A DNA stretch of 10,000 nt from Desulfarculus sp. Its GTDB lineage: Bacteria > Desulfobacterota > Desulfarculia > Desulfarculales > Desulfarculaceae. Position 1 is the first letter of the stretch. Each line of letters opens with the position of its first letter. Both the position numbers and the translations under genes were made by a program. The stretch is from assembly GCA_020216805.1 (NCBI GenBank), contig JAIWNN010000025.1, positions 1-10,000 of the forward strand, in the 5' to 3' direction. The notes under the pieces were generated by a model. The model searched no databases. It saw only the letters and a program-made list of their open reading frames with translations, and was not told the DNA's origin. Of the stretch, positions 5,684 to 10,000 are shown in pieces.

Positions 5684-6274
5684 ATGCGCCGCGTGTTGCC
5701 CTGGATCATCTTGGCGGCCCTGGCCGTGGGCGGTTTCCTGGTCACCCAGCACTACCTGCGCAGCCCCTACTGGGCGCTCTACCAGATCGGCAAGGCCGTC
5801 CACAACCACGACTCCCGCCTGTTCCTGGCCTACGTGGACCTGGGTCAGATCATCGCCTCGCAAAAAGACGCCATCGTGGAGATGATCTTTCCCTCCCAGG
5901 AAAAGCACCAGCAGCGCGACGTGGTCAGACAAATTCTCTCCGCCTTCATGGCCCCCATCACCGAGCAGGTGCGCGACCGGGTGGTGCGGGCCATTGAGGA
6001 CCAACAGCGCGACAACCTCCCCAGTTCCTGGACCCTGGTGGCCCTGGGCTCGGTAACGGTGGAGGGCGACCAGGCCCAGGTGGTGCTGAGCGACCCGGTC
6101 CACGACCGCCGCCTGCGCCTGGGCATGCAGCGCAGCGCCGAGGGTTATTGGCGGGTGGTGGAGGCCAACGCCCAGGATCTTAGAGCGCTGGCCGAGAAAT
6201 ACCTCCTGACCCAGGGTGCGCCAGCCGCTCCCAGCCCGGCCAACGGCAGCCCCAAGCCCATGCCGGCCAACTAA
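5684..6274 (+). CDS. Membrane-anchored DUF2939-like protein
   Basis: The 196-residue product begins with two Arg and a single hydrophobic segment (about residues 5-22, LPWIILAALAVGGFLV), without a clear signal-peptidase site, so it is probably an anchor with the rest outside the cytoplasm. The following SPYWALYQIGKAVHNHDSRLFLAYVDLGQI resembles the start of DUF2939 domains, which typically read 'aliqAirarDaaalerhvD' followed by a Leu-rich helix. Then come a charged helix around 70-105 and a beta-rich stretch (TLVALGSVTVEGDQAQVVLS). The C-terminus is Ala/Pro/Gly-rich. Function is unknown. It starts 3 nt after the preceding stop and ends 4 nt before the next ATG. The family call is from memory of its pattern and is moderate. 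Confidence 0.65.
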   Translation: MRRVLPWIILAALAVGGFLVTQHYLRSPYWALYQIGKAVHNHDSRLFLAYVDLGQIIASQKDAIVEMIFPSQEKHQQRDVVRQILSAFMAPITEQVRDRVVRAIEDQQRDNLPSSWTLVALGSVTVEGDQAQVVLSDPVHDRRLRLGMQRSAEGYWRVVEANAQDLRALAEKYLLTQGAPAAPSPANGSPKPMPAN

Positions 6275-6278
6275 GGCC

Positions 6279-6902
6279 ATGCCCATCCTGCTCCTGTTGG
6301 CCCACCCCCGGCCAGGCAGCTTCAACGCCGCCATCGCCGCCACCTGCCGTCAAACCCTGACCGACCTGGGGCACCAGGTGGTCTTTCACGACCTCTGCGC
6401 CGAGGGCTTCGACCCCGTCTTGCCGGCGGCGGAGTTGCATCGATCCGCCAACCTCCCGGAATTGATCGAACAACACTGCGCGGAACTGACCGCCTGCCAT
6501 GGCCTGGTGGTGGTGCACCCCAACTGGTGGGGCATGCCTCCGGCGTCCTTGGTGGGCTGGGTGGACCGGGTGCTGCGGCCGGGGGTGGCCTACGAGTTCT
6601 TGCCCGGGGACAGCGGCGCGGGGGTGCCCCTGGGCCTGCTGGGCGGCAAGACGCTCTTGGTCCTCAACACCGCCGACACCCCGGCCCGGCGCGAGGCCGA
6701 CTATTTCGGCGATCCGCTGGATTGGATCTGGCGCCGGTGCGTGGCCGGCTTCTGCGGCATGGCCCGGGTGGAGCGCCGCACCTTCAGCGTGGTGGTCACC
6801 AGCACCCCGGCAGAGCGCGCGGCCTGGCTGGACCAGGCGCGCCGGGTGGTGGCCGATCTCTTCCCGGCGCGGCCTACAGCGCCCGCAGCCATTCCGGCTT
6901 GA
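6279..6902 (+). CDS. Flavodoxin-fold NAD(P)H quinone oxidoreductase family protein
   Basis: Members are FMN or FAD flavoproteins that pass two electrons from NAD(P)H to quinones or related acceptors. In 207 residues the protein has the phosphate-binding loop LLLLAHPRPGSFNAAI (about 4-19), the conserved VVVHPNWWGMPPASLVGWVDRVLRPGVAYEF (family pattern P-x-x-W-x-x-P-A-x-x-K/V-G-W-x-D-R-V), LLGGKTLLVLNT and YFGDPLDWIWRRCVAGFCGM. This fits the NQO1/MdaB/KefF-like group. The ATG at 6279 places the first strand at once; an in-frame ATG at 6216 would lie inside the previous gene. It is third in the 5444-6902 unit. Its last 29 bp overlap the end of the radical SAM gene on the other strand. Substrate is not deducible. 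Confidence 0.85.
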   Translation: MPILLLLAHPRPGSFNAAIAATCRQTLTDLGHQVVFHDLCAEGFDPVLPAAELHRSANLPELIEQHCAELTACHGLVVVHPNWWGMPPASLVGWVDRVLRPGVAYEFLPGDSGAGVPLGLLGGKTLLVLNTADTPARREADYFGDPLDWIWRRCVAGFCGMARVERRTFSVVVTSTPAERAAWLDQARRVVADLFPARPTAPAAIPA

Positions 6903-7770
6903 GCCCCACTTTTCCGACCAAGGCGGCGTCGATCAGGGCCAGGGTGCGCTCCTTGTCCTGGGGCAGCCGGGCCCGGATAGGCAGGTAGTTGCTGGCGTGG
7001 TTGGCGTAGAAGAGCCCGCCGCTGAGGTGGGTGGTGGCGATCATCTCCCGCAGCTCGCGCAGCATGCCAAGCTTGTCGGGAAGGCGGAAGCGCCCGGCCA
7101 GAACCTCGTCGCCCAGGGGCGTGCCGGGAATCGGCATCAGGGTCAGGGCGCCCACGAAATCAGGGTCCATCTCGCTAAGAAGCGCGCCGGTGGCCTGGGC
7201 GTGCCTCAGGCCGCCCTCCACCCCGCCCAGGCCCACCAGCACCGTCACCGAGAGCTTGATGCCGGCGGCCTTGATCCGTCGGCCCTGGGTGATGAGCTTC
7301 GCGGGATTGCTTCCCTTGTTCACCGCCTTGAGCACGTCGGCGTCGCCGCTCTCCACGCCGTAATAGACGATGCCCAGGCCCAATTCCTTGAGCCGGACCA
7401 GGTCGGCGTCGGACTTCATGGAAACGCCCTTGGCGTTGGCGTAGACCCCCACCCGGGTCACCCAGGGCAGGCGGCGTTGAATCTCGCCCAACAGCCATTC
7501 CCAGCGCGGCATGGGCATGATCAGGGCGTCGCCGTCCATGATGAAGACCCGACTCTGGCGGCGGCAGTATTTCTCGGCGAAGCGCAGGTCGGACTCCAGG
7601 ATGGCCTGGTCCTTGATCGCGAAGCGCTTGTCGCGATAGGTGCCGCAGAACGAGCACTTGTTGTGGGAGCAACCCACGGTGGCCTGGATCAGGATGCTGT
7701 CGGCCTCGCTGGGGGGGCGGATCAGGTTGCCTACGTAGTGAAAGCCCGTGGGCTCGGCGGAACACTCCAT
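6874..7770 (-). CDS. Radical SAM protein with CX4CX2C cluster motif
   Basis: Radical SAM enzymes use a [4Fe-4S] cluster and SAM to make the 5'-deoxyadenosyl radical. In 298 residues the cluster motif is C34-SHNK-C39-SF-C42, that is CX4CX2C with GTY after it, rather than the common CX3CX2C. This GCSHNxCxFC form occurs in a group annotated only as radical SAM or Fe-S oxidoreductase. Downstream are VFIMDGDALIMP, GVYANAKGV, GIVYYGVESGDADVLKAVNKG (the ESG motif of SAM binding) and LTLMPIPGTPLGDEV, all TIM-barrel landmarks. No B12 or SPASM domain is seen. ATG 7770 is chosen because AAGGAGG lies 6 nt upstream; a longer frame to 7824 lacks this. It has its own promoter and follows the MFS terminator. 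Substrate unknown. Confidence 0.88.
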   Translation of the reverse strand: MECSAEPTGFHYVGNLIRPPSEADSILIQATVGCSHNKCSFCGTYRDKRFAIKDQAILESDLRFAEKYCRRQSRVFIMDGDALIMPMPRWEWLLGEIQRRLPWVTRVGVYANAKGVSMKSDADLVRLKELGLGIVYYGVESGDADVLKAVNKGSNPAKLITQGRRIKAAGIKLSVTVLVGLGGVEGGLRHAQATGALLSEMDPDFVGALTLMPIPGTPLGDEVLAGRFRLPDKLGMLRELREMIATTHLSGGLFYANHASNYLPIRARLPQDKERTLALIDAALVGKVGLKPEWLRAL

Positions 7771-7795
7771 GGCTGGCCTCCTTATTGCGCTCATA

Positions 7796-7824
7796 AATAT
7801 AGGTAATCCTGGCCAGGGCGGCAA
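7796..7824 (-). promoter_or_regulatory. Sigma-70 type promoter of the radical SAM gene
   Basis: On the minus strand TTGCCG (7824-7819), 17 nt, TATATT (7801-7796). The expected start near 7789 leaves a leader of about 19 nt that contains AAGGAGG. It lies between the MFS terminator and the gene, as needed for an independent unit. Confidence 0.55.
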
Positions 7825-7842
7825 GCCCGGGGCTGGGGGGAC

Positions 7843-7891
7843 AAAAAGGGCCGGCTGACCGGCGCGGTCGGAGGCGCGCCTGTCAGCCGGC
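7843..7891 (-). terminator. Intrinsic terminator downstream of the MFS gene
   Basis: A long hairpin pairs 7850-7859 with 7882-7891 and, after one C/T mismatch, 7861-7866 with 7875-7880, around an 8-nt loop. On the minus strand it is followed by CCCTTTTTGT (7849 downward), so it ends leftward transcription from the MFS gene. A second perfect 9-bp G/C hairpin (7905-7913 with 7922-7930) lies between it and the MFS stop. Confidence 0.75.
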
Positions 7892-7944
7892 GGGGTAGGC
7901 TGGGGCGGGGCCGCCGGACACCGGCCCCGCGCCTTCCTCGTCTC

Positions 7945-9279
7945 CTAGCTGTTGGGACGCTCCTTGCGCAGCAGATGGGTGAAGAAGGGACTGGCGGCCA
8001 TGGTTTGGGGCGCGCCGACCGCCGGGCTGGCGAACTCGGGCCGCACCGCGCCCACCACCTTCTCCGGAGCCTTGGTGACGAGGCTCAGGCCGGAGGCGAC
8101 CAACAGCAGGCAGCCGGCCACGATGTAGGCGGTGCTGAAACTGCCGGTGGCGGCCACCACCATCTGGGAGAGCTTGGGCAGGACGAAGCCGCCCACACCC
8201 CAGGAGGTGAAGATCAGGCCGTAGTTGACGCCGAAGTGCTTGAGGCCGAAATAGTCCTTGGTGGCCGAGGGGAACAGCGACAGGTTGGTGCCGTAGTTGA
8301 AGCCGATCAGGGTGGCGGCCAGGACCATGAACCAGGCCTGGGCCGCGCCCACCACGAGCAGGGCGAACATCACCACCGCCTGGAGGCCCATCATCAGGAG
8401 CATGGTGCGGGTGCGGCCGATGCGGTCGGAGAGCAGGCCCGCCGCCACCCGGCCGCCGGCGTTGCCGATGGCCATCAGGGCCACCACGATCCAGGCCATC
8501 TGGCCCAGGCTCTGCTTGGCCATGCCGGCCACGTTGCCGATGATCATCAGGCCGGCCCCGGAGCCGATGGCGAACATCAGCCACAACTTGTAGAAGGCCC
8601 CGGTCCTGAGCATTTCGCCGGGGGCGAAGTCCTGCTTATGGGTGGCCGCGTTCTGGCTGGGGGCGGGCGCGCCCTCGGGCCGGTAGCCAGCCGGAGGGTT
8701 GACCAAAAACTGGGCCAGGCCGCAGACCACCAGCATGAAGGCCCCGCCAAAGATCAGCATGCTGGTGCTGAGCCCGAAGTTGGCGATCAGGAATTCCGAA
8801 AGCGGGGCAATGTAGACCGAGGCCAGGCCGAAGCCGGCCACCACGATGCCGGCGATCAGACCGGTCTTGGAGGGCGCGAACCACTTGATGGCCGGCGGGG
8901 TGGCCGAGGCGTAGCCAAAACCCAGGCCCATGCCGGTCAGCACCCCGAAGCCCAGCACCCAACTGGCCAGGGAGTAGGAGACGCTGCTCCACATCAGGCC
9001 CAGGCCGGTGAGCACGCCGCCGATGACCGCGGTCAGGCGCGGGCCCAGCTTGTCCTGCACCCGGCCGGCCAGGATCATGGTGGCGGCGAAGACCAGGCAG
9101 CAGACCGCGTAGGGGTCGTTGAGGTTGGCCAGGTCCCAGGTGAACAGCCCGTCGTGGGCCTTGATGGAGGAGGCGATGGACTCCTTGAAGATGCTCCAGG
9201 TGTAGAGGATGCCCAGGGCCAGGTTGATGCCCAACCCGGCCAGGGTCACGGTCCAACCCTTGTTCTGAACTTGGCTCAT
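7945..9279 (-). CDS. MFS transporter, oxalate/formate antiporter (OFA) family
   Basis: The 444-residue protein is a 12-helix major facilitator in the inner membrane. Its opening NKGWTVTLAGLGINLALGILYTWSIFK is characteristic of the OFA family (OxlT type), which carries small carboxylates. MFS motif A is seen between helices 2 and 3 as GRVQDKLGPR (72-81) and is echoed in the second half as GLLSDRIGRTR. A hydrophilic loop near residue 200-220 joins the halves. The substrate cannot be fixed; oxalate, formate, lactate or another monocarboxylate are all possible. ATG 9279 has GGAGAG 4-8 nt upstream; a longer frame to 9384 is upstream of or across the predicted sigma-54 start. It lies downstream of an enhancer-binding regulator gene, with a sigma-54 promoter between, and ends at a strong terminator. 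Confidence 0.9.
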   Translation of the reverse strand: MSQVQNKGWTVTLAGLGINLALGILYTWSIFKESIASSIKAHDGLFTWDLANLNDPYAVCCLVFAATMILAGRVQDKLGPRLTAVIGGVLTGLGLMWSSVSYSLASWVLGFGVLTGMGLGFGYASATPPAIKWFAPSKTGLIAGIVVAGFGLASVYIAPLSEFLIANFGLSTSMLIFGGAFMLVVCGLAQFLVNPPAGYRPEGAPAPSQNAATHKQDFAPGEMLRTGAFYKLWLMFAIGSGAGLMIIGNVAGMAKQSLGQMAWIVVALMAIGNAGGRVAAGLLSDRIGRTRTMLLMMGLQAVVMFALLVVGAAQAWFMVLAATLIGFNYGTNLSLFPSATKDYFGLKHFGVNYGLIFTSWGVGGFVLPKLSQMVVAATGSFSTAYIVAGCLLLVASGLSLVTKAPEKVVGAVRPEFASPAVGAPQTMAASPFFTHLLRKERPNS

Positions 9280-9355
9280 GGTCTCTCCAGCCCTTCCCCC
9301 GCTGGGGTTCGTTGGTTGCGGACGGTCGCGGCATCCCGCCCGCACCCCCCAAAAA

Positions 9356-9372
9356 TGCAGGGGGCGTGCCAA
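9356..9372 (-). promoter_or_regulatory. Sigma-54 promoter of the MFS gene
   Basis: On the minus strand TTGGCACGCCCCCTGCA (9372-9356) fits the -24/-12 consensus TGGCAC(G)-N4-TTGC(A), with the invariant GG (9370-9369) and GC (9358-9357) exactly 10 nt apart. The only departure is C for T ahead of the TGC. The expected start near 9345 leaves a leader of about 66 nt. The neighbouring sigma-54 activator gene supports it strongly. Confidence 0.8.
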
Positions 9373-9402
9373 GGACTGGCGCAAAATAACAAGCAGTGAT
9401 TA

Positions 9403-9417
9403 CTGGATGTTATCCAG
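9403..9417. promoter_or_regulatory. Palindrome CTGGAT-N3-ATCCAG, candidate activator site
   Basis: A perfect 6-bp inverted repeat with a 3-nt spacer is centred about 65 bp upstream of the expected sigma-54 transcript start. It could bind the Fis-type helix-turn-helix of the adjacent regulator. Confidence 0.4.
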
Positions 9418-9449
9418 AAAAGCCTCGCGTGGGGGCATGGCGGGATTCC

Positions 9450-9465
9450 AAATCTTAGAAGATTT
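9450..9465. promoter_or_regulatory. Palindrome AAATCTT-N2-AAGATTT, candidate upstream activator site
   Basis: A perfect 7-bp inverted repeat with a 2-nt centre sits about 105-120 bp upstream of the expected sigma-54 start, the usual range for enhancer sites, and 24 bp from the regulator stop. It has no following U-tract on either strand, so it is not a good terminator. Confidence 0.4.
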
Positions 9466-9488
9466 ACCAGACCGAGTTAGAATTTTTT

Positions 9489-10000
9489 CTATTCGTGACC
9501 CTCGGCCGAGACCAGGCCCAGTTTTTTCTTGCGATAGCGCAGGGTGTGGTAGTTCATGCCCAGGAGCTGGGCGGCCTTGACGTCGCTGCCCTCGGCCAAC
9601 TCCAGGGCCCGCTCCAGGTAGACCCGTTCGATTTCCTCCAGCACCGCGCTCAGATCCAGGCCCTCGGGCCCCAATGCCGGGGGGCGGGGGGCGCCGCCAT
9701 CGCCGGCGGCGGCGGCCGGGGTGGCCACGCGTCCGGCCAGGGCGTCGGCCGGCGGGGCCTCCAGGCCCAGGTCATCGGGCATCAGCTCCGGACCATGGCC
9801 GGAGAGCACCCCGCGTTCGATGGCGGCCTTGAGTTCGCGCACGTTGCCCCGCCAGGGGTGGGCCATCAGGGCCACCTCGGCCGGGGGCGAGATGGCGGTG
9901 AAGGTCTTGTGGTATTTGTCGGCGAACTGGACCAGGAAGTGGCGGGCGATGGGCAGGATGTCCTCTCGCCGGTGCTCCAGGGAGGGGACCTCCACCTTGA
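9489..10000 (-). CDS. Sigma-54-dependent transcriptional regulator (NtrC family), C-terminal part
   Basis: Such activators hydrolyse ATP to open sigma-54 promoters from distant sites. The visible 170 residues begin at the end of the AAA+ domain (KVEVPSLEHRREDILPIARHFLVQFADKYHK, the PPLRER-EDI region) and include the HPWRGNVRELKAAIERGV sensor segment. A Pro/Ala/Gly-rich linker of about 50 residues follows, and then a Fis-type helix-turn-helix (LEEIERVYLERALELAEGSDVKAAQLLGMNYHTLRYRKKKLGL) that ends the protein near the stop at 9489-9491. The usual (N/H)PWPGN reads HPWRGN here. The N-terminal sensory domain and the GAFTGA loop are outside the window. The gene is just upstream of, and in the same direction as, the MFS gene with its sigma-54 promoter, so it probably controls it. 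Confidence 0.95.
   Translation of the reverse strand, partial: KVEVPSLEHRREDILPIARHFLVQFADKYHKTFTAISPPAEVALMAHPWRGNVRELKAAIERGVLSGHGPELMPDDLGLEAPPADALAGRVATPAAAAGDGGAPRPPALGPEGLDLSAVLEEIERVYLERALELAEGSDVKAAQLLGMNYHTLRYRKKKLGLVSAEGHE

Noticed and set aside
6499..7806. A 435-codon + strand open frame across the quinone reductase and radical SAM genes
   Set aside because: It runs through two well-supported genes in other frames, has no ribosome binding site and reads as low-complexity sequence.
7771..7824. Longer N-terminus of the radical SAM protein
   Set aside because: AAGGAGG sits 6 nt before the ATG at 7770, and the predicted promoter occupies the extension.
7975..9399. A 474-codon open frame on the + strand across the MFS gene
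   Set aside because: It is antisense to a complete 12-helix transporter; its translation is a His/Gly/Ala/Gln-rich shadow without domains, as expected from high third-position GC.

Overview
This is a GC-rich, densely packed bacterial chromosome segment with ten complete protein genes of recognisable type or clear coding character, two conserved-looking small genes, and two genes cut by the window ends. The combination of an FmdB zinc-ribbon protein beside a HExxH protein, a CobB-type sirtuin fused by overlap to a DUF62 SAM hydrolase, an OFA-family transporter under a sigma-54 type promoter, and GC-rich codon use suggests a deltaproteobacterium (Desulfobacterota, perhaps Desulfarculales-like). 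That placement is inference from gene content, not a measured affiliation. No rRNA, tRNA, CRISPR or mobile element was seen.

Layout. 1-554 (-): N-terminal part of glycogen synthase glgA, preceded by an unusual 5' leader (about 555-647) that holds an intrinsic terminator and a 10-bp inverted repeat covering the ribosome binding site. 706-1684 (+): a PilZ-domain c-di-GMP receptor and an unrecognised protein with a Pro/Ala-rich tail. The glgA and pilZ promoters overlap back to back. 1725-2462 (-): a divergent 5-formyltetrahydrofolate cyclo-ligase homologue. 2577-3421 (+): a putative HExxH metallopeptidase and an FmdB zinc-ribbon protein, closed by a strong hairpin.

3478-5394 (+): a promoter, then an unknown 96-aa protein, a CobB-like class III sirtuin and a SAM hydroxide adenosyltransferase, the last two overlapping by 4 bp. 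5409-6902 (+): a consensus promoter placed so that transcription should start at the ATG of a 78-aa acidic protein (leaderless), followed by a membrane-anchored DUF2939-like protein and a flavodoxin-fold NAD(P)H quinone reductase.

6874-7770 (-): a radical SAM protein with a CX4CX2C cluster motif, overlapping the quinone reductase gene tail to tail by 29 bp. 7945-9279 (-): an oxalate/formate-type MFS transporter with its terminator downstream and a sigma-54 promoter and palindromes upstream. 9489-10000 (-): C-terminal part of a sigma-54 enhancer-binding regulator, the likely activator of that transporter.

The most interesting material is regulatory: the glgA leader with the overlapping glgA/pilZ promoters, the regulator-sigma-54-transporter module, and two promoters that predict leaderless mRNAs.
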